From the NCBI RefSeq assembly GCF_009765375.1, contig NZ_VTOK01000002.1, positions 1 to 64,000 of the forward strand: 64,000 nucleotides of DNA, given 5' to 3'. The stretch comes from Alteribacillus sp. YIM 98480. Its GTDB lineage: Bacteria; Bacillota; Bacilli; Bacillales; Marinococcaceae. The notes under the pieces were generated by a model, which searched no databases, was not told the DNA's origin, and saw nothing but the letters and a program-made list of their open reading frames with translations. Numbering within the stretch: the stretch's first letter is position 1; every line of letters starts with the position of its first letter. The position numbers and the translations under genes are program-made. This document shows positions 8,429 to 18,193 of this stretch, piece after piece.

Positions 8429-9463
8429 ATGCTTACAGACCGCCAATTGTTTATCTTACAGGCAATTATAGACAACTACATTCAATCAGCTGAGCCAATT
8501 GGTTCTAGGAGTATTTCTAAAAGTGACGGGATGAGTTATAGTCCTGCTACGATTAGAAATGAAATGGCTGATTTAGAAGAGCTTGGTTTTCTGGAAAAAC
8601 CACACAGCTCCTCTGGAAGGATCCCTTCGGAAAAAGGATACCGTCATTATGTAGATCATTTGCTGCTTCCTCACCGTCTTTCAAAAAAAGAGATTCAAAA
8701 TGTAAGATCTCTTTTTGCTGAAAAGATTTTGGAAGCAGAACAAGTTGTTAAGCAATCTGCGACTATTTTGTCTGATTTAACAAGTTATGCATCTATTGTG
8801 TTAGGTCCTGAAGTATTTGAATCGAAGCTAAAACATGTACAGATTATTCCACTAAATGCTCAAGCTGCAGTAGCTATTCTTGTGACTGATACCGGTCATG
8901 TGGAAAATCATACAGTCACACTTCCTGAGTCATTAAATAGCACTGATCTTGAAAAGATCGCTAATATTTTAAATGACCGCTTAGAAGGTGTACCGCTTTA
9001 TAAGCTGCAAGAAAAAATCTATAAAGAAGTGGCTGGACTTTTAAAGCAGCACGTAAACAGTTTCCACGATGCTTTCCGTTTTACGGAAGAGACATTGCAA
9101 AAAAGTAAACAAGAAAAAGTGTTTTACGGTGGAAAAACGAATTTACTGTCTCAACCAGAATTTAAAGATATAGAAAAAGTAAAAATGATTTTTGAAATAC
9201 TTGAACAAGACCATACAGTACATGAACTATTGAAACCTGAACAAGATGGATTAGTCATTCGTATTGGGCAAGAAAATAATTACGAGGCTTTTGAAGATTG
9301 TAGTATTATTTCAGCCACTTATTCTTTTGACGGAAAACCGGTCGGCACCATTGGAATTGTTGGACCAACAAGAATGGAATACCCTAGAGTTATTGGGTTA
9401 ATTCAGCACTTGTCCAAAGGACTGTCAGATGCTTTAACAAACTTGTATACTAGCGGCAACTAA
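8429..9463 (+). CDS. hrcA: Heat-inducible transcription repressor HrcA
   Basis: A 344-residue repressor of class I heat-shock genes. The N-terminal winged helix (MLTDRQLFILQAIIDNYI ... SPATIRNEMADLEELGFLEKPHSSSGRIP) binds CIRCE, and the C-terminal domain senses GroEL availability. Normal length. The ATG at 8429 follows AGAGGTGATG. It is the first gene of the hrcA-grpE-dnaK unit; the CIRCE element sits 17 bases before the start, so HrcA controls itself and probably the downstream chaperone genes. Confidence 0.97.
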   Translation: MLTDRQLFILQAIIDNYIQSAEPIGSRSISKSDGMSYSPATIRNEMADLEELGFLEKPHSSSGRIPSEKGYRHYVDHLLLPHRLSKKEIQNVRSLFAEKILEAEQVVKQSATILSDLTSYASIVLGPEVFESKLKHVQIIPLNAQAAVAILVTDTGHVENHTVTLPESLNSTDLEKIANILNDRLEGVPLYKLQEKIYKEVAGLLKQHVNSFHDAFRFTEETLQKSKQEKVFYGGKTNLLSQPEFKDIEKVKMIFEILEQDHTVHELLKPEQDGLVIRIGQENNYEAFEDCSIISATYSFDGKPVGTIGIVGPTRMEYPRVIGLIQHLSKGLSDALTNLYTSGN

Positions 9464-9487
9464 TGATAATATATATTTTTGGTTACA

Positions 9488-9580
9488 GGAGAGTTTATTC
9501 TCTCCTCTCTCTATGTAAATGAGTTAAAGTCTTATCCTGTCTATTTCGTCATGAAGAATTGGCGGGATTTAGGCTTTTTT
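9488..9580 (+). terminator. Stem-loops after hrcA, possible internal terminator
   Basis: GGAGAG/CTCTCC at 9488-9505 is followed by pyrimidines. A longer imperfect stem, GTCTTATCCTG with CGGGATTTAGGC (9529-9576), ends in TTTTTT. These may attenuate or process the heat-shock transcript between hrcA and grpE. The rest of the 9464-9732 gap holds no gene; it ends in a fragment of the intergenic repeat (9684-9699). Confidence 0.45.
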
Positions 9581-9732
9581 CAAACCTTAAAAGTTTTGCG
9601 CGCTGCTGCTGCCTATTGTCGGTGCTAAGCTCTAGACTAGGCATGGATTAAATGAGTATTTAACAGAACTTAATTTGACCGGGGGCGTACGCGCTTTTCT
9701 TAATAATAAAGCAAATACGGGAGGTGAATGAA

Positions 9733-10326
9733 GTGAAAGAAGAGTCTATGGAACAAGAAGCAACTGCTGAGGAAACCACTTCAATGGAAGATGTTCATGA
9801 GGATGAATCTCAACAAGAGGAAGAGACACTTTCCCAAGAGGAGAAGTCATCTGATGAAATAAATGAAACAGAAGAACAACAAGAAATAGAAAGATTAAAA
9901 CAAGAGGCAGAAGAGTGGAAGAACCGTTCCTTGAGAGCCCAGGCAGACCTTGACAATGTAAGACGCAGGGCAAAAGAGGAAAAAGAAAAGGCAGCAAAAT
10001 ATCGAGCTCAAGATCTTATTGAATCGCTTCTTCCCGTGTTAGATAACTTTGAGCGGGCTATCAGTGCTTCCCCAGAAAGTGAAGAAGCATCTTCTTTGCT
10101 AGAAGGGGTGAATATGGTATATTCTCAATTCTTAGAAGCTGTGCAAAAAGAAGGGCTTGAAGTTATTGAAACAAAAGGACAGACATTTGATCCCCATCAG
10201 CATCAAGCTGTAATGCAGGTTGAGGAAGAAGGATTTGAATCAAATCAGATCGTGGAAGAATTGCAAAAGGGATATAAACTAAAAGACAAAGTAATTAGAC
10301 CAGCTATGGTTAAGGTTAACGCATAA
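9733..10326 (+). CDS. grpE: Nucleotide exchange factor GrpE
   Basis: A 197-residue co-chaperone that releases ADP from DnaK. The first 60 residues are very acidic and Glu/Gln-rich. A coiled coil follows ([38 protein letters not shown]), then the conserved beta domain ([30 protein letters not shown]). I chose the GTG at 9733 because GGGAGGTGA lies six bases upstream; an earlier GTG overlaps that site, and an ATG at 9748 is an alternative. It is followed by dnaK at 37 bases. Confidence 0.95.
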   Translation: MKEESMEQEATAEETTSMEDVHEDESQQEEETLSQEEKSSDEINETEEQQEIERLKQEAEEWKNRSLRAQADLDNVRRRAKEEKEKAAKYRAQDLIESLLPVLDNFERAISASPESEEASSLLEGVNMVYSQFLEAVQKEGLEVIETKGQTFDPHQHQAVMQVEEEGFESNQIVEELQKGYKLKDKVIRPAMVKVNA

Positions 10327-10363
10327 ACTACATAGTTGATTTTAATAGGAGGCTGACAAGACA

Positions 10364-12205
10364 ATGAGCAGAGTTATTGGTATCGACCTTGGAACAACAA
10401 ATTCTTGTGTAGCAGTGATGGAAGGCGGAGAAGCACAAGTCATTCCAAATCCGGAAGGAAATCGAACAACCCCTTCAGTAGTGGCTTTCAAAGATGGAGA
10501 ACGTCAAGTAGGTGAAGTAGCTAAGCGTCAAGCCATTACCAATCCTAATACGATTCAATCCATCAAACGTTACATGGGTACAGATCATAAAGAAGAGGTA
10601 GAGGGAAAAGAATACACACCTCAAGAGATATCAGCAATTATTTTGCAGAAATTAAAAAGTGACGCGGAAAGCTATCTTGGTGAAACAGTAACAAAAGCTG
10701 TCATCACTGTACCTGCTTACTTTAATGACTCTCAGCGTCAAGCTACAAAAGACGCTGGAAAAATTGCAGGTCTTGAGGTTGAGCGTATTGTGAACGAACC
10801 GACAGCAGCATCCTTAGCTTATGGTTTTGAAAAAGAAGAGGATCAAACCATTTTGGTATATGACCTTGGTGGAGGAACATTTGACGTATCTATTCTAGAA
10901 CTTGGGGATGGATTTTTTGAAGTGAAATCTACTTCAGGTGACAACAAGCTTGGCGGGGATGATTTTGACCAAGTGATTATTGACCACCTTGTATCTGAAT
11001 TCAAAAAAGAAAATGGTATCGATCTTTCCCAAGATAAAATGGCGGTACAGCGCTTAAAAGACGCTGCAGAAAAAGCGAAAAAAGACCTTTCCGGTGTATC
11101 TCAAACTCAAATTTCGCTACCGTTTATTACTGCAGACTCAAGCGGACCAAAACATCTTGAAATTACGATGACACGTGCTAAGTTTGATGAATTATCTTCC
11201 CATTTAGTAGAGAAAACAATGAAACCTACACGCCAGGCTCTGCAAGATGCAGGTTTGAGTGCAGGTGAAGTGGATAAAGTTATTCTTGTCGGTGGTTCAA
11301 CACGTATTCCAGCTGTACAGGATGCAATTAAGAAATTGACAGGAAAAGATCCTCATAAAGGCGTTAATCCTGACGAAGTAGTAGCACTCGGTGCAGCTGT
11401 TCAAGCTGGTGTACTGGCTGGGGACGTAAAAGATGTCGTTCTATTAGATGTAACTCCGCTTTCATTAGGAATTGAAACAATGGGCGGTGTTTCTACAAAA
11501 CTGATTGAACGAAATACAACCATCCCAACTAGTAAATCACAAGTATTCTCGACAGCAGCAGATAACCAGCCATCAGTTGATATTCATGTGCTACAAGGAG
11601 AGCGTGAAATGGCAGCTGATAATAAAACCTTAGGTCGTTTTCAGCTGACTGATATTCCGCCAGCTCCTCGTGGTGTTCCGCAAATCGAAGTAACTTTTGA
11701 TATTGATGCAAACGGAATTGTAAATGTGCGTGCCAAAGATTTAGGTACGAATAAAGAACAATCCATTACAATCACTTCGTCTTCCGGCCTTTCCGAAGAT
11801 GAAATTGATCAAATGGTTAAAGACGCAGAAGAAAACGCAGAAGAAGATAAAAAACGTAAAGAAGCAGTAGAAGTTAGAAACGAAGCAGATCAATTAGTAT
11901 TCACTACAGAAAAAACACTTGAAGACCTTGGTGATAATGTAGACCAATCTGAAAAGGATAAAGCTGAAGAGGCCAAAAATAAAGTGAAAGAAGCGCTTGA
12001 AGGCGATGATATTGAAGCAATTAGAACAGCAAAAGATGAACTGCAAGAAATCGTTCAGCAGCTGTCTACGAAATTGTATGAGCAAGCCGCTCAACAGGCG
12101 CAGCAAGCACAAGGTGCTGAAAATGAAAATACAGAAAATAATTCAGCTGACGATGTGGTGGATGCAGATTATGAAGAAGTGGAAGATGACGAGAAAAAAG
12201 ATTAA
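10364..12205 (+). CDS. dnaK: Molecular chaperone DnaK (Hsp70)
   Basis: A 613-residue Hsp70 with an N-terminal ATPase domain ([17 protein letters not shown] at the start, phosphate loop [25 protein letters not shown]), a peptide-binding domain (about 380-500) and a helical lid ending in the acidic tail [14 protein letters not shown]. It works with GrpE and DnaJ to refold proteins. An AGGAGG site precedes the ATG. Unlike in B. subtilis, a strong terminator and 460 bases separate it from dnaJ. Confidence 0.98.
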   Translation: MSRVIGIDLGTTNSCVAVMEGGEAQVIPNPEGNRTTPSVVAFKDGERQVGEVAKRQAITNPNTIQSIKRYMGTDHKEEVEGKEYTPQEISAIILQKLKSDAESYLGETVTKAVITVPAYFNDSQRQATKDAGKIAGLEVERIVNEPTAASLAYGFEKEEDQTILVYDLGGGTFDVSILELGDGFFEVKSTSGDNKLGGDDFDQVIIDHLVSEFKKENGIDLSQDKMAVQRLKDAAEKAKKDLSGVSQTQISLPFITADSSGPKHLEITMTRAKFDELSSHLVEKTMKPTRQALQDAGLSAGEVDKVILVGGSTRIPAVQDAIKKLTGKDPHKGVNPDEVVALGAAVQAGVLAGDVKDVVLLDVTPLSLGIETMGGVSTKLIERNTTIPTSKSQVFSTAADNQPSVDIHVLQGEREMAADNKTLGRFQLTDIPPAPRGVPQIEVTFDIDANGIVNVRAKDLGTNKEQSITITSSSGLSEDEIDQMVKDAEENAEEDKKRKEAVEVRNEADQLVFTTEKTLEDLGDNVDQSEKDKAEEAKNKVKEALEGDDIEAIRTAKDELQEIVQQLSTKLYEQAAQQAQQAQGAENENTENNSADDVVDADYEEVEDDEKKD

Positions 12206-12315
12206 TAAATATTACTTCTGGGGAGAACCTTCTTTAATATAAAACTACCGTCTCTTCCCCCCTGCCGTAGGGAATTGAATGAAATAAAGGTAATAGAATA
12301 GATTGATCGGTATTA

Positions 12316-12373
12316 GGGGCTGTCCCAATGGAAGGTAAAGCTGTGCTAACATTCCGGGCCAGCCCCTTTTTTT
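12316..12373 (+). terminator. Terminator of dnaK
   Basis: GGGGCTGTCCCAATGG pairs, with small bulges, to CATTCCGGGCCAGCCCC, and seven T residues follow at 12367-12373. A stem this strong should stop most transcription between dnaK and dnaJ. Confidence 0.8.
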
Positions 12374-12600
12374 GCATTGTTAAGAATGAATGCATAAAAT
12401 ATGCTGATCTACAGGGAATCTCGGCAATCCACCTTACAGGATATACTAATGCCGCCGTTGCCGCAGGATTTAGCGTTTTGCATTATTAGATAATATTAAG
12501 GGCAACTACATCTCTGTTTTCGCCTTTTACGCTCACCAATTGGCGATTTTTCTTTAGGCGGTTTTGTTAACAAGCGGCAAGCCGAGCTTTTCTAATGGAG
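12374..12600. other. Gene-free stretch between dnaK and dnaJ
   Basis: No open reading frame or RNA gene was recognised. It holds short inverted segments (TCGCC near 12520 with GGCGA at 12543, followed by TTTTT) and ends in CCGAGCTTTTCTAATGG (about 12582-12598), which resembles the right end of the intergenic repeat described at 37943-38070. Confidence 0.5.
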
Positions 12601-12634
12601 TTGAATAACTTTTAAAGATAATGATATGATTATC
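12601..12634 (+). promoter_or_regulatory. dnaJ promoter with overlapping palindromic operator
   Basis: TTGAAT (12601-12606), 18 bases and TATGAT (12625-12630) form a sigma-A promoter 36 bases before dnaJ. GATAAT-GATATG-ATTATC (12617-12634) is an inverted repeat covering the -10. The arms match those of Fur/PerR-type boxes, but the spacer is six bases rather than the usual arrangement. Confidence 0.5.
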
Positions 12635-12665
12635 GTTATGGACTAGGGAACGGGAGTGAAGAAAC

Positions 12666-13781
12666 ATGAGTAAACGTGATTATTATGAAGTACTTGGGTT
12701 GGACGAAAATGCTTCGGTTGATGAGATAAAAAAAGCATATAGGAAACTTGCCCGTAAATATCACCCTGACGTAAATAAAGAAGAAAATGCAGAAGAAAAA
12801 TTTAAAGAAGTAAAAGAAGCATATGATACGCTTAGTGATCCTCAAAAGAAAGCGAATTATGACAGGTTTGGCCATGCTGATCCGAATCAAGGATTTGGCG
12901 GTGCTGGAGGTGCTGGAGACTTTGGTGGCTTTGGTGATATTTTTGATATGTTTTTTGGAGGCGGTCGAAGAGATCCAAATGCACCCCGGCAAGGATCTGA
13001 TTTACAATACACCATGACACTAACTTTTAAAGAAGCTGCCTTTGGTAAAGATACAGAAATTGAAATTCCTAGAGAAGAAACGTGCAGCACATGCAGCGGC
13101 AGCGGTGCTAAGCCTGGTACGCAACCTGAAACCTGTACGAAATGCGGCGGTGCAGGACAATTGAACATTGAACAAAATACACCGTTTGGCCGTGTAGTGA
13201 ACAGACGAGTTTGCGACCGCTGTCAAGGCACAGGAAAAATGATTAAAGAAAAATGTACTACCTGCGGTGGGAACGGAAAAATTCGTAAAAATAAAAAAAT
13301 CAGCATTAAAGTTCCGGCTGGTGTAGATCATGGACAACAGATAAGAGTTGCTGGTCAAGGGGAGCCTGGAGCAAACGGCGGACCTCAAGGTGATCTATAC
13401 GTCGTATTTAATGTCCAGCCTCATGAATTTTTTGAACGAGATGGTGATGATGTATATTGTGAGATGCCGCTGACATTTGCACAAGCAGCTTTAGGTGATG
13501 AGATTGAAGTGCCAACTCTTCGCAGTAAAGTGAAATTGAAAATACCGGCAGGTACGCAAACGGGTACAAGTTTCCGTCTTCGCGGGAAGGGAATTCCTAA
13601 TGTCCATGGTCGAGGACAAGGAGACCAGCATGTTAAAGTTCGAGTGATAACACCTAAAAAACTTAATGAAAAACAAAAAGAGCTTATCCGCGAATTTTCA
13701 GAACAGAGCGGTGATGAACAGGTAGATGAGCAGAGCCATAATTTTTTTGAAAAAGTGAAACGAGCGTTTAGGGGAGAATAA
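12666..13781 (+). CDS. dnaJ: Chaperone protein DnaJ (Hsp40)
   Basis: A 371-residue co-chaperone that stimulates DnaK ATPase and delivers substrates. It has the J domain (residues 1-70, with HPD in KYHPDVNK), a Gly/Phe-rich linker (about 75-105), four CxxCxGxG zinc repeats ([32 protein letters not shown]) and the C-terminal substrate domain. Full length. The ATG at 12666 follows GGGAGTGA. It is separated from dnaK by a terminator and has a plausible promoter of its own, so its regulation may differ from the rest of the heat-shock operon. Confidence 0.97.
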   Translation: MSKRDYYEVLGLDENASVDEIKKAYRKLARKYHPDVNKEENAEEKFKEVKEAYDTLSDPQKKANYDRFGHADPNQGFGGAGGAGDFGGFGDIFDMFFGGGRRDPNAPRQGSDLQYTMTLTFKEAAFGKDTEIEIPREETCSTCSGSGAKPGTQPETCTKCGGAGQLNIEQNTPFGRVVNRRVCDRCQGTGKMIKEKCTTCGGNGKIRKNKKISIKVPAGVDHGQQIRVAGQGEPGANGGPQGDLYVVFNVQPHEFFERDGDDVYCEMPLTFAQAALGDEIEVPTLRSKVKLKIPAGTQTGTSFRLRGKGIPNVHGRGQGDQHVKVRVITPKKLNEKQKELIREFSEQSGDEQVDEQSHNFFEKVKRAFRGE

Positions 13782-13807
13782 CTTTTAATACTACAGGATG
13801 GCGCATT

Positions 13808-13996
13808 GTTCTAGCTGCAGCGCCCAGTCTCCGAATGTATTAAGTATGAAGACGTGCTATTAAAACAGAATTTCCATGAACAGCTATTTAAACTTATATG
13901 GAAAAAAGTCCCCTTTATGAAATTTAATAATTAGCGAAGAAGCAGTTTCTAAAGGGGGCTTTGTTCGGCTGACTAGAACACTCGCGCTTTTCTTAA
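13808..13996. repeat. Degenerate intergenic repeat with terminator of dnaJ
   Basis: The left part, TTCTAGCTGCAGCGCCC (13809-13825), and the right part, CGCGCTTTTCTTAAT (13983-13997), resemble the two ends of the 37943-38070 repeat. Between them a stem AGTCCCCTTTA/TAAAGGGGGCT (13907-13960), followed by TTGTT, probably terminates dnaJ transcription. The right end runs into the region just before prmA. Confidence 0.4.
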
Positions 13997-14013
13997 TGGA
14001 GCAGGTGGGAATA

Positions 14014-14952
14014 GTGAAATGGATTGAATTTGGTGTTCATACAACACAAGAGGCAGTTGAGCCTATATCTAACATTTTACATGAGTCAGGGGCAAGCGGA
14101 GTTGTTATAGAAGACTCGAATGACCTTGAAAAGGAATGGGATGGAACCGAGGATGAAATTTATGAACTTTCCTCGGAGGATTATCCCGAAGAAGGAGTGT
14201 TAGTAAAGGCATACTTTCCAGTGAATAGTTTTGCCAAAGAAACAGCCGAAGAAGTAAAGCAGTCTATTAATGATTTACTTCTTCATAATATTGACCTTGG
14301 GAAAAATGAAGTAACCTTAACAGAAGTACATGAAGAAGATTGGGCAGAAGCATGGAAAAAGTATTATAAGCCAGTAAAGGTAACTCAATCTTTAACGATT
14401 GCTCCGAGTTGGGAAAATTATCAGCCTGTATCCACCGATGAACACGTTATCGAATTGGACCCAGGTATGGCGTTTGGTACGGGGACGCACCCATCAACTG
14501 TTCTTTGTTTACAAGCACTAGAACGTATAATAAAGGGTGGAGAATCTGTTATAGATGTAGGAACAGGTTCTGGGATTCTTTCTATAGCAGCTGCTAAGTT
14601 TGGGGCAAAAGAAGTCCAGGCTCTCGATGTAGACGAAACGGCTGTTGAAAGTGCCCGCCTTAATGCTTCCTTTAATAATACAGAACATATTATTGAAGTG
14701 AATCAGAATAATCTGCTTGAACAGAGGGAAGAGTACGCAGATATCATTGTTGCAAATATACTGGCCGATATTATTCTTCGAATGATTGAAAAGTCATATC
14801 ACTTACTGCGTACTGGTGGATATTTTATTACATCTGGCATTATTTCTAGTAAAAAAGAAGTAGTAAAAGCAGCATTGATGGAACATGGCTTTATAATTAA
14901 GGAAACAATAGAAATGGAAGATTGGGTTGCTTTTGTAGCGCAAAAAAATTAA
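14014..14952 (+). CDS. prmA: Ribosomal protein L11 methyltransferase
   Basis: A 312-residue SAM-dependent enzyme that trimethylates ribosomal protein L11. The start MKWIEFGVHTTQEAVEPISNILHESGASGVVIED matches the PrmA N-terminus. Motif I is VIDVGTGSGILSIAAAKFGA (about residue 180) and the catalytic-side loop is VANILADII. The GTG at 14014 follows AGGTGGGA at good spacing, whereas the in-frame ATG at 13996 has no site. rsmE follows after 20 bases; the pair prmA-rsmE (yqeT-yqeU) is conserved after dnaJ. Confidence 0.95.
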   Translation: MKWIEFGVHTTQEAVEPISNILHESGASGVVIEDSNDLEKEWDGTEDEIYELSSEDYPEEGVLVKAYFPVNSFAKETAEEVKQSINDLLLHNIDLGKNEVTLTEVHEEDWAEAWKKYYKPVKVTQSLTIAPSWENYQPVSTDEHVIELDPGMAFGTGTHPSTVLCLQALERIIKGGESVIDVGTGSGILSIAAAKFGAKEVQALDVDETAVESARLNASFNNTEHIIEVNQNNLLEQREEYADIIVANILADIILRMIEKSYHLLRTGGYFITSGIISSKKEVVKAALMEHGFIIKETIEMEDWVAFVAQKN

Positions 14953-14972
14953 TAGCAGCTGGAGTGGCTTCT

Positions 14973-15719
14973 ATGCAAAGGTATTTTGTAAAACCTGAAA
15001 ATATGACAGATTCTCATGTCACTGTGACAGGAGAAGATGTTAAGCATATTACAAAAGTAATGAGAATGGCACCAGGAGAAAAAATAGTTTGCCTTAATAA
15101 TCAAGGCAGGCAAGTTGTATCCCAAATTAATGATATTGAGCAAGAGTTTGTGAAAGCCGATATTATCAAGGAAATACATGAGAACAGTGAGCTGCCCCTC
15201 CATGTAACAATAGCTCAAGGATTAATTAAAGGAGATAAACTAGACCTTGTTATTCAAAAAGGTACTGAGTTTGGGGCTTCTGATTTCTACCTCTTTTCTG
15301 CAGAACGATCTGTGGTAAAATGGGATGGAAAAAAAATTAATAAAAAGCTAGAACGGCTTAAAAAAATAGCAAAAGAAGCGGCAGAACAATCAGGAAGGCT
15401 GATTATTCCTTCGGTTACATTTTTTTCTTCTTGGAAAGAAATGTTAAAAGAAAAACAGAATCATGAGGCGAATGTGTTTTTGTATGAAGAAAACGCGAAG
15501 AAAAAGCATCATAGTGACCTTTCAGAAGTACTGGACTCTTCACCTGCCTCGCTTTTGGCATTAATTGGCCCTGAAGGAGGGGTGAGTGAGGAAGAGGCAT
15601 CAGCATATAGAAAAGAATGTTTTCGAAATATAAGTTTGGGGCCGAGAATTTTACGAAGTGAATCCGCTTCGTTGTACCTATTGGCTGCTTTATCCTATCA
15701 ATATGAATTACTGAGGTGA
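14973..15719 (+). CDS. rsmE: 16S rRNA m3U1498 methyltransferase RsmE
   Basis: A 248-residue SPOUT-family RNA methyltransferase acting on U1498 of 16S rRNA. It has the N-terminal PUA-like region (MQRYFVKPENMTDSHVTVTGEDVKHI) and the C-terminal trefoil-knot SAM site (LALIGPEGGVSEEEA, SLGPRILRSESA). I chose the ATG at 14973 behind GGAGTGG. Its stop overlaps the ribosome site of mtaB, so translation of the two is probably coupled. Confidence 0.95.
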   Translation: MQRYFVKPENMTDSHVTVTGEDVKHITKVMRMAPGEKIVCLNNQGRQVVSQINDIEQEFVKADIIKEIHENSELPLHVTIAQGLIKGDKLDLVIQKGTEFGASDFYLFSAERSVVKWDGKKINKKLERLKKIAKEAAEQSGRLIIPSVTFFSSWKEMLKEKQNHEANVFLYEENAKKKHHSDLSEVLDSSPASLLALIGPEGGVSEEEASAYRKECFRNISLGPRILRSESASLYLLAALSYQYELLR

Positions 15720-15724
15720 ATGTT

Positions 15725-17059
15725 ATGGCAACTGTCGCCTTCCATACTCTTGGCTGTAAAGTCAATCATTATGAAACGGAAGCTATTTGGCAGCTTTTTA
15801 AAAATGAAGGGTATGAAAAGACTGAATTTGAAAAACGGGCAGATGTTTACGTAATTAATACATGTACTGTCACAAACACCGGAGATAAAAAAAGCCGGCA
15901 AGTCATTCGTAGAGCTGTTAGAAAAAACCCGGAGGCTGTTGTTTGTGTAACCGGCTGTTACGCACAAACTTCTCCGGCAGAAATTATGGATATACCTGGA
16001 GTAGACATTGTTGTCGGTACACAGGACCGTTCGAAAATGATTGGATATATTGAAAAATATAAAAAAGAACGAGAACCTATAAACGGCGTTAAAAACATTA
16101 TGAAAACCAGAGTATATGAAGAACTAGATGTTCCTCATTTCACAGACAGAACAAGAGCTTCTTTGAAAATTCAAGAAGGCTGCAACAACTTTTGCACATT
16201 TTGCATTATCCCATGGGCAAGAGGACTGCTCCGTTCAAGAAAACCTGAAGATGTTCTTTCCCAAGCCAAACAGCTGGTGAATGCTGGTTACAAAGAAATA
16301 GTTTTAACTGGTATTCATACGGGCGGTTATGGTGAAGATATGAAAAATTACAGCTTATCTGATTTGCTAAAAGAGCTAGAAGAAGTAGATGGCCTAAAGC
16401 GAATTCGTATTTCATCTATTGAAGCTAGTCAAATAACAGATGAAGTAATTGAAGTTATTGGACAGTCGAAAAAGATTGTCAATCATCTGCACATTCCACT
16501 CCAATCAGGTTCGAATTCTGTGTTAAAACGTATGAGAAGAAAATATACAACGGAATTTTTTGCTGAAAGATTAGAGAAGTTGAAAAAAGCACTTCCAGGG
16601 CTTGCTGTAACTTCTGATGTTATTGTCGGTTTTCCTGGAGAAAGTGATGAAGAGTTTAAGGAAACTTTCCAATTTATTGCGGACAATAAGTTTTCAGAAT
16701 TACATGTGTTTCCTTATTCAAAAAGAACAGGTACGCCAGCAGCACGTATGGACAATCAAGTAGAAGATGATGAGAAAAATCGAAGAGTACACGACTTAAT
16801 AGAGCTTTCTAATCAATTAGCTAAAGAATATGCTTCTTTGTACGAAGGTAGTGTGCTTGAAGTAATACCGGAAGAAAAAGATAAAGAATCAGGACTTTTA
16901 ACTGGCTACACTTCTAACTATATGAAAGTAAGATTTACTGGTAATGAAGACATGATTGGAAAAATTGTTAAAGTGAAAATAATACAACCTGGGTATCCTT
17001 ACAATAATGGTGAATTTGTGCGTGCAGCAGATGACCATGAAGAAATGATATTAGCTTAA
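15725..17059 (+). CDS. mtaB: tRNA t6A37 methylthiotransferase MtaB
   Basis: A 444-residue radical-SAM enzyme that adds a methylthio group to N6-threonylcarbamoyladenosine at tRNA position 37. The N-terminal UPF0004 domain carries conserved cysteines (LGCKVNHYE, NTCTVTN, VTGCYAQ), the radical-SAM core has CNNFCTFCIIPWARG, and a TRAM domain closes the protein (about 380-440). The ATG at 15725 lies six bases after GAGGTG; a GTG nine bases earlier overlaps that site. Corresponds to B. subtilis yqeV. Confidence 0.95.
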   Translation: MATVAFHTLGCKVNHYETEAIWQLFKNEGYEKTEFEKRADVYVINTCTVTNTGDKKSRQVIRRAVRKNPEAVVCVTGCYAQTSPAEIMDIPGVDIVVGTQDRSKMIGYIEKYKKEREPINGVKNIMKTRVYEELDVPHFTDRTRASLKIQEGCNNFCTFCIIPWARGLLRSRKPEDVLSQAKQLVNAGYKEIVLTGIHTGGYGEDMKNYSLSDLLKELEEVDGLKRIRISSIEASQITDEVIEVIGQSKKIVNHLHIPLQSGSNSVLKRMRRKYTTEFFAERLEKLKKALPGLAVTSDVIVGFPGESDEEFKETFQFIADNKFSELHVFPYSKRTGTPAARMDNQVEDDEKNRRVHDLIELSNQLAKEYASLYEGSVLEVIPEEKDKESGLLTGYTSNYMKVRFTGNEDMIGKIVKVKIIQPGYPYNNGEFVRAADDHEEMILA

Positions 17060-17089
17060 ATATCACGTACAGAAAGGATTAAATAGTTA

Positions 17090-17758
17090 ATGATGTCTTT
17101 AGCCCGTTTAATTGATCATACGTTGTTAAAACCTGAATCTACTGCAGACCAAATCATTACACTTGCAAAAGAAGCAAAAGAATACGAATTTGCTTCCGTT
17201 TGTATTAATCCATCTATGGTCCCTGCAGCGTTTGAAGTTTTAAAGGACTCAAAGGTAAAGGTATGTACGGTCATCGGCTTTCCTTTGGGAGCAACCATGC
17301 CGGAAGTAAAAGCGTTTGAAACAAAAAGTGCGATTCTTAATGGAGCTTCTGAAATTGATATGGTGCTAAACATTGGTGCGTTAAAAAGTGGAGATGAGAG
17401 TTTTGTTAAAGCTGATATAGAGGCAGTTGTAGAAGCTGCAAGGGAAAAAGCAATCGTAAAAGTTATCATCGAAACCATATTGCTGACGACAGAAGAAAAA
17501 GAAACCGCTTGTCGTATAGCAGTAGAAGCAGGAGCAGATTTTGTGAAAACTTCTACTGGTTTTGCAGGTGGCGGTGCAACGATAGAAGACGTTAAGCTCA
17601 TGAAAAAAACAGTTGGTGAACAAGCAAAAGTTAAAGCAAGCGGCGGCGTTCGTGATAAAGAAACTGTGCTGGCGATGATAGAAGCAGGCGCCGACCGAAT
17701 TGGAACTAGCTCTGGAACTGCTATTGTGTCGGGAGAAGAAGGATTTGCTGGCTATTAA
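17090..17758 (+). CDS. deoC: Deoxyribose-phosphate aldolase
   Basis: A 222-residue class I aldolase that splits 2-deoxyribose-5-phosphate into acetaldehyde and glyceraldehyde-3-phosphate in nucleoside catabolism. The Schiff-base lysine region is [14 protein letters not shown], and KASGGVRD holds the proton-relay lysine. Complete. The start is one of two adjacent ATGs (17090, 17093). It follows mtaB by 30 bases. In B. subtilis deoC lies elsewhere, so it is a local addition, and it shares the wider region with cdd, another nucleoside-salvage gene. Confidence 0.95.
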   Translation: MMSLARLIDHTLLKPESTADQIITLAKEAKEYEFASVCINPSMVPAAFEVLKDSKVKVCTVIGFPLGATMPEVKAFETKSAILNGASEIDMVLNIGALKSGDESFVKADIEAVVEAAREKAIVKVIIETILLTTEEKETACRIAVEAGADFVKTSTGFAGGGATIEDVKLMKKTVGEQAKVKASGGVRDKETVLAMIEAGADRIGTSSGTAIVSGEEGFAGY

Positions 17759-17819
17759 TTTTTATTTGCTTTAGTTAGTTAATTTTTTATTAATAATACT
17801 ATTGTTATTATTAATATAG

Positions 17820-17843
17820 AGCAAAGGTTTATTGCTTTTTTTG
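17820..17843 (+). terminator. Terminator of deoC
   Basis: AGCAA (17820-17824) and TTGCT (17832-17836) form a short stem followed by seven T residues. An AT-rich inverted repeat (ATTAATAATA/TATTATTAAT) lies just before it. Confidence 0.55.
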
Positions 17844-17885
17844 TTGTTTTGTTTTATAATTTGATAAAATGGCCAATATATTTCT

Positions 17886-17893
17886 GTTAAAAT
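17886..17893 (+). promoter_or_regulatory. Possible extended -10 promoter of rpsU
   Basis: TGTTAAAAT (17885-17893) looks like an extended -10 (TGn-TAAAAT), but no convincing -35 sits at 17 bases. It lies about 30 bases before a short leader reading frame and 110 bases before rpsU. Confidence 0.35.
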
Positions 17894-17922
17894 ATAGCTT
17901 AGCTACTATGAGGAGAATTGTT

Positions 17923-17961
17923 ATGAGACCATTTGGTGTACAGGCATTTCTCATATTTTGA
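17923..17961 (+). CDS. Possible 12-residue leader peptide ahead of rpsU
   Basis: ATG at 17923 is preceded by AGGAG at good spacing and encodes MRPFGVQAFLIF before TGA. It lies between a plausible -10 and rpsU, the usual place for a translated leader. No known leader family was recognised, and so short a frame can occur by chance. Confidence 0.3.
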   Translation: MRPFGVQAFLIF

Positions 17962-18003
17962 TAGACTATTGGCTGTATTGGTTGTTCGGAGGGAGGGAAT
18001 CAT

Positions 18004-18177
18004 ATGGCTGAGACCCGGGTTCGCAAGAACGAGAATATCGATGCGGCTCTTCGCCGTTTTAAGCGCTCGCTTTCTAAAGAAGGAACTATGGCAGAAGTTC
18101 GTAAAAGAAAGCATTATGAAAAGCCGAGTGTGAAACGTAAGAAGAAATCAGAAGCGGCAAGAAAACGAAAGTTCTAA
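18004..18177 (+). CDS. rpsU: 30S ribosomal protein S21
   Basis: A 57-residue basic protein, [19 protein letters not shown] and onward, ending in a Lys/Arg-rich tail. This is standard S21, needed for initiation on the 30S subunit. CGGAGGGAGGG precedes the ATG. yqeY follows within about 16-25 bases, the usual rpsU-yqeY pair. Confidence 0.97.
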   Translation: MAETRVRKNENIDAALRRFKRSLSKEGTMAEVRKRKHYEKPSVKRKKKSEAARKRKF

Positions 18178-18193
18178 GAGAGGATGCTTAACA

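Noticed and set aside
17116-17601. 161-residue frame antisense to deoC
   Set aside because: The deoC frame is a clear aldolase; the antisense frame is a by-product of its codon use.
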